Positions 26,160 to 34,911 of a DNA stretch of 64,000 nt are shown in pieces. Made by a program: the position numbers and the translations under genes. Every line of letters begins with the position of its first letter. Within the stretch, counting starts at the first letter, position 1. The DNA is from an uncultured Lachnospiraceae bacterium (GTDB taxonomy: Bacteria; Bacillota; Clostridia; Lachnospirales; Lachnospiraceae), in the NCBI GenBank assembly GCA_900549995.1, contig URQQ01000021.1, forward strand, positions 1-64,000, given 5' to 3'. A model generated the notes under the pieces. The model saw only the letters and a program-made list of their open reading frames with translations. It was not told where the DNA came from and made no database searches.

Positions 26160-27470
26160 TTAATCCATGGAATATCCAATCTGGCATTCTTTTGTAATCT
26201 TTTCAGATGCCTCTTTTAAAGCACCCTCTACATCTGGGTTATCAGACTGGCACAGGTTTGTAAATGTCTGATTAAATATCTCTCTCATGTCAGAAGTATT
26301 GTAAGGTCCCATCCACTGTCCGTCCGGAAGAATCTCTAACAGGAAGGAAATGTTTGGCATCGCCTCTTTATACTCTTGGCTGTCTAACAGTGATTTTCTT
26401 GGCGGAAGCTGGTTGCAGGCGATATTGTGCTGTACCAGATTTTCCGGCTCGCTGAAAAATTCTACGAATTTCCAGGCTGCATCTTTATTCTTTCCGTTCT
26501 CCGGCACGATAATCCCCCAGCCAGTCTCTGAGGCAAATGCCATTTTCTCTCCATACTGCGGAACAGCCGCATATTCAAAATCTTCTCCATAAGTAAGATC
26601 ATAAGAATCGGTACCTTCTCCGATTGCCCAGGAGCCTACAGATGACATATAACCTTTATCCTGATATACATCGTTATAGCAGTATTCCTTTGCTGTAAGA
26701 TTCTCCAGGTCACATTCTCCGTCTTTTACCATACTGATGATTTCGTTCATCGCCTTGATTCCTTCCGGAGTGGCAAAATTAATGGAATCATCATCATTTA
26801 AATATTGTCCGCCCTGCTGCAGTATCATCGCGAGATAATTGCAGATCAGTGCATCCTCATCGATCATCTCAAATCCTTTTACTTCTACAATGTCCCCATT
26901 CTGTTTGGAAACCTGTTTGGAGATTGTACGCAGCTCCTCCCATGTCTGCGGATAAGACAGCCCCGCTTCGTTAAATAATTTTTTATTTACGATCATGCCG
27001 CCATATTCCAGGTTGAACTCCATCGGGACTCCATAGTATTTTCCCTCTTTCTGATAGATCCCCAGAGTTGGTTCCAGATAGTCTTCCGTCATTTCCTTTG
27101 ATAATTCCTCCGGAACTTCTGAGAGAGCATCTGATTTAATAAAGTTTGGAGCCATTCCGCCCCACACAGCAATAATATCAGGGCCCGCAGTACTCGATGT
27201 CAACGCGGTCTGAATCTTATCATTATATACATCATAAGGATAATTCTGTACTTCTACCTTATATTCAGGATTGGCTTCCTCAAACTTCGCTGCCATTTCC
27301 TCATATGCTTTTACCCATGGTTCATTGTCATGGCACCAGAATGTAAGCGTCGTCTGATCCCCATCATTTTTCGCCTCACTCTTATTTTCTTTCCCCGAAC
27401 TTCCGCAGCCTGCCGCTAATGCTGCTGTCATCACTGCACATAGTAACACACTCAGTACTTTTCTCTTCAT
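26160..27470 (-). CDS. Sugar ABC transporter substrate-binding lipoprotein
   Basis: A 436-residue family 1 extracellular binding protein. The N-terminus MKRKVLSVLLCAVMTAALAAGC is a lipoprotein signal with lipobox LAAGC. Features of the family include TLTFWCHDNEPWVKAYEEMA and SSTAGPDIIAVWGG near the N-terminus, and WKFVEFFSEPEN near the end. AAAAGGAGAAGAC precedes the ATG. It is the first gene of the importer operon, driven by the promoter at 27509-27537. The ligand is unknown; a mono- or oligosaccharide is likely. Confidence 0.92.
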   Translation of the reverse strand: MKRKVLSVLLCAVMTAALAAGCGSSGKENKSEAKNDGDQTTLTFWCHDNEPWVKAYEEMAAKFEEANPEYKVEVQNYPYDVYNDKIQTALTSSTAGPDIIAVWGGMAPNFIKSDALSEVPEELSKEMTEDYLEPTLGIYQKEGKYYGVPMEFNLEYGGMIVNKKLFNEAGLSYPQTWEELRTISKQVSKQNGDIVEVKGFEMIDEDALICNYLAMILQQGGQYLNDDDSINFATPEGIKAMNEIISMVKDGECDLENLTAKEYCYNDVYQDKGYMSSVGSWAIGEGTDSYDLTYGEDFEYAAVPQYGEKMAFASETGWGIIVPENGKNKDAAWKFVEFFSEPENLVQHNIACNQLPPRKSLLDSQEYKEAMPNISFLLEILPDGQWMGPYNTSDMREIFNQTFTNLCQSDNPDVEGALKEASEKITKECQIGYSMD

Positions 27471-27508
27471 AGTCTTCTCCTTTTACTGTAATCGAATCTC
27501 TATGAATT

Positions 27509-27537
27509 ATTATACTGGCTGGCCAGCAAGGGGACAA
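27509..27537 (-). promoter_or_regulatory. Promoter with a palindrome in its spacer, for the sugar importer
   Basis: TTGTCC (27532-27537) and TATAAT (27509-27514) are 17 bases apart on the minus strand. The spacer holds the perfect palindrome GCTGGCCAGC (27518-27527), a position where a bound repressor would block RNA polymerase. No regulator gene is adjacent, so the protein that might bind is unknown. Confidence 0.7.
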
Positions 27538-27624
27538 ATTGATAAATCAAATATTCTTATTGATATCATCTATAAGCAGACAGCTTTTTATTACGCGGAT
27601 GACTGTAAAACTGCCAGACACAGT

Positions 27625-27654
27625 AAAACGCAGCCAGAATTCTATCTGGCTGCG
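27625..27654 (-). terminator. Terminator of nrdD
   Basis: CGCAGCCAGA and TCTGGCTGCG form a perfect 10-pair stem with a six-base loop, followed on the minus strand by TTTT. It lies 20 bases beyond the nrdD stop. Confidence 0.88.
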
Positions 27655-27674
27655 CCGTTTCAACTATCCTATTA

Positions 27675-30050
27675 TTATGCCTGATTATCGTCCGCGAATT
27701 TTTTAATATTAGATGCGTTCGTCAGTTTCTGAACTCCGTCTTTGCTGATCACAATCAATGTCGGCGCCTGACGTATATCAAACTCATCTACCAGTTCTTC
27801 ATGCTCCTCAGCGTCGACCTTCTCAAATGCAATGTTTGCTTTCTCAAGCATCGATGCCGCCATTCTGCAGTTCGGGCATGTCTTTGTAGTAAAAAGCAGA
27901 GTTTTGGGTTCCTCTGAAACTATCTCTGTGTCCTGTTTCATCACTTCATCTGCTGCTTTTGTACGGAGTTTCAGCTTCGAACTTGTAATATCGTAAAGTT
28001 TCCGCTCTTTATACTCCTGTGCCTTTCCATCATTCCAGTTCTGTACCGGGCGGTAATATCCTGTAATCCTGCTGTAGACTTCTGTCTTTCCTCCGCATTC
28101 CGGACAGGAGAACTGTTCACCGGACAGATATCCATGCTCCTTACAGATGGAATAAGTCGGTGACAATGTATAATATGGAAGCTCGTAATTCTCTGCAATC
28201 TTCCGCACAAGAGCGGCAGCGGACTTCCAGCTCGGAAGTTTCTCCCCGAGGAATGCGTGGAACACGGTTCCTGACGTATACAATGTCTGAAGCTGATCCT
28301 GAATATCCAGCGCCTCGAAAATATCCTCGGTATATCCTACCGGAAGGTGTGAACTGTTGGTATAATAAGGTGTTCCGCCCTCTTCCGATGCAGTAATAAT
28401 CTCCGGGAACTGTTCTACGTCATGTTTCGCAAGACGGTAAGTTGTCGATTCTGCAGGAGTAGCTTCCAGGTTATACAAATCTCCATACTCTTCCTGATAA
28501 TCTGAAAGCCGCTCTCTCATATGATTTAACACATCTTTGGCAAATTTCCTTGTGGATTCATGTGTCAGATCTCTGCCGATCCACTTCGCATTCAGACCTG
28601 CCTCATTCATGCCAATCAGTCCGATTGTTGAAAAATGATTGTCAAATGATCCAAGATATCTCTTCGTATAAGGATATAATCCTTCATCCAGAAGCTTTGT
28701 TATAATCGTACGCTTGATTTTCAGTGATCTTGCGGAAACATCCATCATATGGTCAAGCCTGTGGTAAAATTCTTTCTCTGTGGATGAAAGGTACGCGATT
28801 CTTGGAAGATTGATCGTCACTACTCCGACCGAACCAGTGCTTTCCCCGCTTCCAAAGAAACCGCCCGATTTCTTTCTCAGTTCTCTCAAATCAAGACGCA
28901 GACGGCAGCACATGCTGCGCACATCACTTGGCTCCATATCACTGTTAATATAGTTTGAAAAATACGGTGTTCCATACTTGGAAGTCATCTCGAACAAAAG
29001 CTGATTATTCTCTGTGTCTGACCAGTCAAAATCCTTCGTAATCGAATAGGTCGGGATCGGATACTGGAATCCGCGTCCGTTGGCATCCCCTTCAATCATC
29101 ACTTCTATGAACGCCTTATTGACCATATCCATCTCTTTTTTACAGTCGCCGTATGTAAAATCCATCTCTTTTCCGCCCACGATTGCGGGGATATTTTTCA
29201 AATCATTCGGGACAGTCCAGTCGAGTGTTATATTGGAAAACGGAGACTGGGTTCCCCATCTGCTTGGAGTATTCACACCGTAAATAAACGATTCAATACA
29301 TTTCTTCGTCTGATCGTAACTGAGCCCGTCAGCTTTGACAAATGGTGCCAGATAGGTATCAAAGGATGAAAACGCCTGTGCCCCGGCCCACTCATTCTGC
29401 ATAATACCAAGGAAATTCACCATCTGATTGCAGAGTGTTGCCAGATGCTTTGCCGGTGAGGATGTGATTTTGCCCGCGATTCCCCCCAGACCTTCCTGGA
29501 TCAACTGTTTCAGTGACCAGCCTGCGCAGTATCCTGTCAGCATGGACAGGTCGTGGATATGGATATCCGCATTCCTGTGTGCGGCTGCAATCTCATCATC
29601 GTATATTTCTGACAGCCAGTAATTCGCTGTAATCGCTCCGGAATTGCTTAGAATCAGTCCACCGACTGAATATGTCACTGTAGAATTTTCTTTCACTCTC
29701 CAGTCAGTTACATTCACATAACTGTTGACAATTTCTTTATAATCCAACACTGTAGATTTCATGTTGCGGATCTTTTCACGCTGTCTGCGGTACAGAATAT
29801 ATCCTTTTGCCACATCCGCATAACCAGCCTGAATCAGCACATGCTCTACACTGTCCTGAATATCTTCTACTCTCACCAGAGATTCCTTAATTCTAGGTTC
29901 AAAATCCGCGGTAACTTTCAGCGAAAGCATATCTATAATGTCTGGATTATACTGCTTATCCTGTGCATCAAATGCTTTTGTAATTGCTGCCGTAATTTTG
30001 GACAAATCGAAATCTGCTATGTTCCCATCTCTCTTTGTTACCTGATACAT
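27675..30050 (-). CDS. nrdD: Anaerobic (class III) ribonucleoside triphosphate reductase with fused glutaredoxin-like domain
   Basis: A 791-residue enzyme that makes dNTPs without oxygen. An ATP-cone starts the protein (MYQVTKRDGNIADFDLSKI, ~1-90). The catalytic barrel follows, with active-site Cys in SMCCRLRLDL and the SGGFFGSGESTGSVG segment. A zinc-site region (SICKEHGY, CPECG) precedes the glycyl radical motif SRITGYYR (about G664). Residues ~713-791 form an extra thioredoxin-fold domain with a CPNC redox pair and the cis-Pro stretch QAPTLIVI, which may supply electrons instead of formate. AGGAGG supports the start; NrdR boxes lie upstream. Confidence 0.94.
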   Translation of the reverse strand: MYQVTKRDGNIADFDLSKITAAITKAFDAQDKQYNPDIIDMLSLKVTADFEPRIKESLVRVEDIQDSVEHVLIQAGYADVAKGYILYRRQREKIRNMKSTVLDYKEIVNSYVNVTDWRVKENSTVTYSVGGLILSNSGAITANYWLSEIYDDEIAAAHRNADIHIHDLSMLTGYCAGWSLKQLIQEGLGGIAGKITSSPAKHLATLCNQMVNFLGIMQNEWAGAQAFSSFDTYLAPFVKADGLSYDQTKKCIESFIYGVNTPSRWGTQSPFSNITLDWTVPNDLKNIPAIVGGKEMDFTYGDCKKEMDMVNKAFIEVMIEGDANGRGFQYPIPTYSITKDFDWSDTENNQLLFEMTSKYGTPYFSNYINSDMEPSDVRSMCCRLRLDLRELRKKSGGFFGSGESTGSVGVVTINLPRIAYLSSTEKEFYHRLDHMMDVSARSLKIKRTIITKLLDEGLYPYTKRYLGSFDNHFSTIGLIGMNEAGLNAKWIGRDLTHESTRKFAKDVLNHMRERLSDYQEEYGDLYNLEATPAESTTYRLAKHDVEQFPEIITASEEGGTPYYTNSSHLPVGYTEDIFEALDIQDQLQTLYTSGTVFHAFLGEKLPSWKSAAALVRKIAENYELPYYTLSPTYSICKEHGYLSGEQFSCPECGGKTEVYSRITGYYRPVQNWNDGKAQEYKERKLYDITSSKLKLRTKAADEVMKQDTEIVSEEPKTLLFTTKTCPNCRMAASMLEKANIAFEKVDAEEHEELVDEFDIRQAPTLIVISKDGVQKLTNASNIKKFADDNQA

Positions 30051-30099
30051 CGACCTGACCTCCTGATCTTTTCAATCTTCTCATTTTTTCTCTTTTTTT

Positions 30100-30128
30100 A
30101 TTGTAGCACTGCATTCTGACAGCGTCAA
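30100..30128 (-). promoter_or_regulatory. Promoter of nrdD
   Basis: TTGACG (30123-30128) and TACAAT (30100-30105) are 17 bases apart on the minus strand. The two NrdR boxes begin 10 bases upstream of the -35. Confidence 0.82.
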
Positions 30129-30137
30129 TACAAAAAA

Positions 30138-30153
30138 CACCTACATATAGTGT
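30138..30153. promoter_or_regulatory. NrdR box 1 upstream of nrdD
   Basis: CACCTACATATAGTGT agrees with the NrdR consensus ACACwATATATwGTGT at about 12 of 16 positions. It starts 32 bases from box 2, three turns of the helix, the spacing usual for NrdR. NrdR represses ribonucleotide reductase genes when dATP is high. The nrdR gene itself is not in the window. Confidence 0.75.
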
Positions 30154-30169
30154 TCCTTCAATTGTCAGA

Positions 30170-30185
30170 AAACTATATATAGGTG
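30170..30185. promoter_or_regulatory. NrdR box 2 upstream of nrdD
   Basis: AAACTATATATAGGTG matches the NrdR consensus at about 12 of 16 positions, with a perfect core CTATATATAG. Boxes 1 and 2 together form a larger inverted repeat (CACCTACATATAGT against ACTATATATAGGTG). They lie downstream of the nrdG gene and upstream of the nrdD promoter. Confidence 0.78.
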
Positions 30186-30248
30186 CAAACATTTTCAATC
30201 AAACGGTTCCATTTTCGGAGGGACTTGCCGTCACCCGTCCCTGAAAAA

Positions 30249-30947
30249 TCAGATTCCACGCAGGATCGCAAGTTTCACATATTGTGTGGCAATTTCCCGC
30301 GCCTCTTCCATCTGAGCCTTTTCATATCCGGATAATCCTTCCCCGATCAGATCTCCTGAATCAACAAATGCCTGAAGACAGTATCTTTTTGCCCCTTTGA
30401 TCCACTGTCCGATCAATTCAAAATCTTTTTTTCTGTGGAATTGTCTGACAACTGTTGTCCGAAATTCATAGTCCACATGATCTTCAAGAAGAAACCGGAC
30501 GCTTTCCTCTATCCCTGCCAAATCATAGTCTTTGATCCCTATGGTCCTTCCGTAATTCTCTTTTGAATTTTTGATATCCACTGCCACATAATCCACGAGG
30601 CCTTTTTCCACAATTTCTATCAAACGCGAGGGATCGCTTCCATTAGTATCCAGCTTGATCTGATACCCCAGCTCCTTTATCCTGCTCATAAATTCCAGAA
30701 TCCCCGGCCATAAGAGAGGCTCTCCTCCGGTAATACATACCCCATCCAGAATTTTTGTCCGTTTCTTCAGAAATGCTATAATTTCATCCGGTTCTATATC
30801 CTCATTCAAATCGGTACCTGTCACAAGTGACGCATTGTGGCAGAAAGGGCACCGGAAATTGCACCCTGCTGTAAACACCGTACATGCCACCTTCTCCGGG
30901 TAATCCAGTAGCGTCAGCTTCTGCAGACCCTGTATCCTTAGTTCCAT
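30249..30947 (-). CDS. nrdG: Anaerobic ribonucleotide reductase activating protein (radical SAM)
   Basis: A 232-residue radical SAM enzyme that installs the glycyl radical in NrdD. The CxxxCxxC cluster motif is CNFRCPFCHN (~residues 27-36), followed by GVCITGGEPLLWP. It is the longer NrdG2-type (TIGR02495-like) rather than the short E. coli type. The ATG at 30945-30947 is favoured, with GAGGAAAAG just upstream; a longer TTG form overlaps this site. It lies between topB and nrdD, with NrdR boxes downstream of it, so it may be transcribed with topB and not directly under those boxes. Confidence 0.93.
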   Translation of the reverse strand: MELRIQGLQKLTLLDYPEKVACTVFTAGCNFRCPFCHNASLVTGTDLNEDIEPDEIIAFLKKRTKILDGVCITGGEPLLWPGILEFMSRIKELGYQIKLDTNGSDPSRLIEIVEKGLVDYVAVDIKNSKENYGRTIGIKDYDLAGIEESVRFLLEDHVDYEFRTTVVRQFHRKKDFELIGQWIKGAKRYCLQAFVDSGDLIGEGLSGYEKAQMEEAREIATQYVKLAILRGI

Positions 30948-30989
30948 CTTTTCCTCTTCCTCCAAAAACTCCCTGCTGCAGGAAACTCC

Positions 30990-33113
30990 CTACAGCTTCA
31001 GCCTGGCAAATGCATCTGCGAATGCGTTATTGATCGGCTGCTCTGCCTCTTTCTTCTGCTTATTCAGGTACTGGTTTACATCCTTCTTGCTCGCTCCCCC
31101 GGTCTCTTTCTTTTTCCGTTCCTGGAATGAACTGAGCTTTTCTTTATATCCGCAGCTGCAGACAAACTTCTGTGCCTCACCTTTCCCTGTCATTTCCATT
31201 TTCTTATGGCAGACCGGGCAGCGGGCATTTGTTTTTCTGGCAACAGTCTCACGGTAACCACACTCCCGATCCTGGCAGACAAGCATTTTCCCGTGCTTTC
31301 CGTTGACCTCAAGCATATACTTTCCGCACTCCGGACATTTGTGCCTTGTCAGATTGTCGTGTCGAAATTTGCCGTCTGCCGTCTTAATTTCCCGAATCAG
31401 TTCCTGTGTATATTCTGTAATCTCCGCCATAAACTTTCCATCCTGAAGATTCCCCTTCGAAATCTCAGTCAGCTTCTTCTCCCAGTCTGCAGTAAGCTCA
31501 GGTTTCTTCAGATCCTGCGGCACCAGTTCCAGAAGCTGCTTCCCTTTCGAAGTGATCAGAATTTCTTTCCCCTTTTTCTCCATCAGGAAACTGTTGAAAA
31601 GTTTTTCTATGATATCCGCCCTTGTGGCAACGGTTCCAAGTCCTTTCTTCTCCATCTCAGAGATCAGGACACCTTCAGTATACCTGGCCGGAGGTGTGGT
31701 CTTTCCTTCCGTCACATTGATTCTGTCAATGGGGAATTTCTCGCCTTCTCCCATAATGCCGGGCAGACTGCCTTCTGCCAGATCTTCATCCTCTTCTGCC
31801 ACAGATGTCTCATAAGCTTCTTTCCAGCCTTTGTTGATGACCACATTGCCTCTCGCTGCAAATGTCTCCCCATGAATGACCGCGCTGACAGAGGTCTGCT
31901 CATACTCACATGCCGGATAGAGAACCGCAATGAACCTGCGCACCACCATATCATAAATTTTCCGTTCCTCATTGCTCATATTCTGAAGCTGTACAAACTG
32001 TTCTGTCGGAATGATCGCATGGTGGTCTGTCACCTTGCTGTTATCCACAAATGCTTTCGATCCCTGAATCTTCTTCACCGCAAGGCGCCCTGCGAGCTTG
32101 CTGTAAGGCCCCACGCTGCAGGCCGCAAGACGCTCCTTCAGTGTTGGTACCATGTCCTCCGTCAGATAACGGGAATCTGTTCTTGGATACGTAAGCACCT
32201 TATGGTTCTCATACAGCCGCTGCATGATATTCAAAGTCTCTTTCGCCGAGAAGCCGAATTTTTGATTCGCCTCTCTCTGAAGTTCTGTCAGATCATACAG
32301 TGCCGGCGCGTATGTCTTTTTTGCTTTTTTTGTGACTTTCTCAATCGTAAGCGGTTCCCCGGATATCTCGTTTTTAATCTTCTCAATCCGTTCCCTCTGG
32401 AATGCCCTCGACGAACCGGACTTTTTGTCATTCCACGTAAATGTAATTCCTCCGGCTGTCACTTTCAGTCCATAAAAAGTCTCCGGCTTAAAAGTACGAA
32501 TCTCCTCCTCTCTCCCCGCAATCATCGCAAGTGTCGGTGTCTGCACTCTTCCACAGGAAAGCTGTGCATTGTACTTACATGTCAGCGCCCTGGTGGCATT
32601 GATTCCAACCAGCCAGTCTGCTTTCGCTCTGGAGACAGCCGCATGGTACAGATTCTCATAATCTTTTCCTGGTTTTAACGATGCAAATCCATCACGGATT
32701 GCCTTATCTGTGACCGAGGAAATCCAAAGCCTCTTCACCGGCTTTTTGTTATCCGCCTTCTCAAGAATCCACCTGGCAACAAGTTCCCCCTCACGCCCTG
32801 CATCTGTCGCTATGATAATATCGGACACATCTTTCCGGTAAATCTGTTCCTTCACGGCACGGTACTGTTTTGATGTCTGCTTAATCACCGTAAGCTTCCA
32901 TTCCTTTGGCATCATCGGAAGTGTCTCCATACTCCACGTCTTATACTGCCCGCCATATCCTTCCGGGTCTTCCAGTGTCACCAGATGCCCAAGCGCCCAG
33001 GTGACAATATATTCATTTCCTTCTATAAAAGAGGCCGTTTTCTTCTGACATTTCAGAACTCTTGCAATATCTCTGGCAACCGACGGCTTCTCTGCAATTA
33101 CTAAATGTTTCAT
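30990..33113 (-). CDS. topB: DNA topoisomerase III
   Basis: A 707-residue type IA topoisomerase. The N-terminal Toprim domain begins MKHLVIAEKPSVARDIARVL with ATDAGREGEL near residue 103. The catalytic Tyr is in LTYPRTDSRYL (~residue 310). The C-terminal part has two zinc-ribbon-like units (CPECGKYM ... CQDRECGY and CPVCHKKM ... CSCGYK). It relaxes negative supercoils and resolves single-strand links in the cytoplasm. The ribosome site GGAAAGGAAAT is weak. It is transcribed away from the uracil permease, which starts 157 bases to the right. Confidence 0.95.
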   Translation of the reverse strand: MKHLVIAEKPSVARDIARVLKCQKKTASFIEGNEYIVTWALGHLVTLEDPEGYGGQYKTWSMETLPMMPKEWKLTVIKQTSKQYRAVKEQIYRKDVSDIIIATDAGREGELVARWILEKADNKKPVKRLWISSVTDKAIRDGFASLKPGKDYENLYHAAVSRAKADWLVGINATRALTCKYNAQLSCGRVQTPTLAMIAGREEEIRTFKPETFYGLKVTAGGITFTWNDKKSGSSRAFQRERIEKIKNEISGEPLTIEKVTKKAKKTYAPALYDLTELQREANQKFGFSAKETLNIMQRLYENHKVLTYPRTDSRYLTEDMVPTLKERLAACSVGPYSKLAGRLAVKKIQGSKAFVDNSKVTDHHAIIPTEQFVQLQNMSNEERKIYDMVVRRFIAVLYPACEYEQTSVSAVIHGETFAARGNVVINKGWKEAYETSVAEEDEDLAEGSLPGIMGEGEKFPIDRINVTEGKTTPPARYTEGVLISEMEKKGLGTVATRADIIEKLFNSFLMEKKGKEILITSKGKQLLELVPQDLKKPELTADWEKKLTEISKGNLQDGKFMAEITEYTQELIREIKTADGKFRHDNLTRHKCPECGKYMLEVNGKHGKMLVCQDRECGYRETVARKTNARCPVCHKKMEMTGKGEAQKFVCSCGYKEKLSSFQERKKKETGGASKKDVNQYLNKQKKEAEQPINNAFADAFARLKL

Positions 33114-33270
33114 CTAATCTATATTTCCTTTCCTTTTTGGCATTTCGTTCATTATAACCCCTATCTTCTTTTTCGTAAAGCAGTGCGCAGTTTCCTCTTT
33201 TTCAATACCCTCTGATATGGTATAGTATAAAGAGTTATCAATCTACTATTTATATAAGGAGGAAAATTTT

Positions 33271-34590
33271 TTGAACGAAAGAAAAATTATCCAGGTAGAG
33301 GACAAAGTTCCGGTAAAACTTTTAGTTCCTCTGAGTATCCAGCATATGTTTGCCATGTTCGGGGCATCTGTTTTGGTTCCGTTTATCTTCGGAATCAACC
33401 CGGCAATCGTACTGCTGACAAACGGAGTGGGTACACTGTTATTCATCCTGATTACAAAGGGCAAAGCGCCTGCTTATCTTGGCTCCAGCTTTGCATTTCT
33501 GGCCCCTGCCGGAGTTGTCATTGCCAAATGGGGCTATTCTTATGCACTCGGCGGTTTTGTGGCCGTCGGATTCTGCGGCTGTATTCTTGCATTTATCATT
33601 CACCGGTTCGGCACGGACTGGATTGATGTTGTACTTCCGTCTGCAGCTATGGGACCGGTTGTCGCATTGATCGGCCTGGAACTCGCAGGCACCGCGGCAT
33701 CCAATGCAGGAATCCTGGAATCTACTGAGTATACACTGGACAAGGCAACCGGACTTTTTGAACAGACGGTCACAAAGGTAGAGATGAACAACCTGATCGT
33801 CTTCCTGATTACCCTTGGTGTGGCTGTCCTTGGAAATGTACTGTTCCGCAAATTCCTTGCAGTAATCCCGGTACTGATTGCAATCATCTGCGGTTACGTT
33901 TCCTCTATCATCTTTGGTGTGACAGGAATGTCTACAATCCGTGATGCTTTGGCAACACCATTTTTCTCACTCCCGGCGTTCCAGTTTCCGCATTTCAGTA
34001 TCGATGCGATCCTGATCATCCTGCCAGTGCTTCTCGTCATCACCTCAGAGCACATCGGGCATCAGGTAGTCACAAGCGAGATTGTCGGCCGTGACCTGCT
34101 GAAAAATCCAGGCCTTCACCGGTCTTTATTCGCAGATAATTTCTCCACTATGATGTCCGGGCTGATCGGTTCTGTCCCGACAACAACCTATGGTGAGAAT
34201 ATCGGAGTCATGGCAATGACGAAAGTCTACTCCGTCCGCGTCATCGCAGGCGCTGCCATCCTCTCGATTATCTGCTCCTTCATCGGACCAATGTCTGCCC
34301 TGATCAACACGATCCCAGGTCCCGTCATCGGCGGAATCTCCTTCCTGCTCTACGGAATGATCGGTACCTCAGGCATCCGCATCCTGGTCGATAAACACGT
34401 CGATTACAGCAAAAACCGTAACCTGACACTGACCTCCGTCGTATTCGTCACCGGATTATCCAAAGCCACCGTCCGCTTCGGCAACGTAGAATTGACCGGA
34501 ATGGTACTCGCCTGCATCGTCGGTATGATCCTCTCCCTTCTGTTCTACATCTTCGATAAACTCAAATGGACCAATGACAGGGGAGTTTGA
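33271..34590 (+). CDS. uraA: Uracil/xanthine permease (UraA/NCS2 family)
   Basis: A 439-residue nucleobase:proton symporter with about 14 hydrophobic segments. The conserved Glu residues of UraA are visible in SEHIGHQVVTSEI and TTYGENIGVMAMTK. The start is a TTG at 33271-33273, decided by the strong AAGGAGG eight bases upstream and by the sequence MNERKIIQVEDKVPV. It is transcribed divergently from topB. The mapped leader is short, so there is no room for a riboswitch. A large inverted repeat with a strong terminator core follows the gene. Confidence 0.93.
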   Translation: MNERKIIQVEDKVPVKLLVPLSIQHMFAMFGASVLVPFIFGINPAIVLLTNGVGTLLFILITKGKAPAYLGSSFAFLAPAGVVIAKWGYSYALGGFVAVGFCGCILAFIIHRFGTDWIDVVLPSAAMGPVVALIGLELAGTAASNAGILESTEYTLDKATGLFEQTVTKVEMNNLIVFLITLGVAVLGNVLFRKFLAVIPVLIAIICGYVSSIIFGVTGMSTIRDALATPFFSLPAFQFPHFSIDAILIILPVLLVITSEHIGHQVVTSEIVGRDLLKNPGLHRSLFADNFSTMMSGLIGSVPTTTYGENIGVMAMTKVYSVRVIAGAAILSIICSFIGPMSALINTIPGPVIGGISFLLYGMIGTSGIRILVDKHVDYSKNRNLTLTSVVFVTGLSKATVRFGNVELTGMVLACIVGMILSLLFYIFDKLKWTNDRGV

Positions 34591-34603
34591 TATATGGGGG
34601 ACG

Positions 34604-34787
34604 AAAGGGCGTGGGGAGCTTTTGGTGGCGGCGCACACGTTCCTCCGAAGCTTCCTGCTCAGATTCCAGGAATGCGAAAAAGCATGTCAGCTGACATGCT
34701 TTTTTGCGTTCGGGGAATCTGATGCAGGCGATCTTCGGATCCACTCTCCGGTGCTTCCCCCGCCCCCAAAAGCTCCCCACGCCCTTT
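34604..34787. repeat. 184-base imperfect inverted repeat with a terminator core after uraA
   Basis: The core AAAAAGCATGTCAG/CTGACATGCTTTTTT (34677-34705) is a perfect palindrome with A and T flanks and should terminate transcription on both strands. Beyond it, arms of about 85 bases stay recognisably complementary (for example AGATTCC / GGAATCT), and the outer 22 bases (34604-34625 and 34766-34787) pair perfectly. This is far larger than an ordinary terminator and resembles a palindromic mobile repeat. The stretch 34790-34911 is C-rich, contains no gene, and no coding signal was found in it. Confidence 0.8.
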
Positions 34788-34911
34788 CTGTCTCATCAAT
34801 CCTCCCACAGTGTTCAAACCTTCCAGATGTTTCTAAACCATTCTCTCCTCCCGCAGCCACTGCCGCGCTTCCCAAGCCGCGGCCCCCCGGACCGCAACGG
34901 CACTTCTGGCT

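Noticed and set aside
30205..30245. GGGAC/GTCCC hairpin as terminator of nrdG
   Set aside because: The stem is short and not followed by a T-run on the minus strand.
31206..32678. 490-codon open frame on the plus strand
   Set aside because: It lies antisense to topB, which has full domain evidence; no ribosome site, and its translation looks like the reverse image of a coding gene (rich in Phe, Cys, His, Arg).
33210..33270. Riboswitch before the uracil permease
   Set aside because: The likely leader is only a few tens of bases long, too short for a purine or PRPP-type riboswitch; no conserved core seen.
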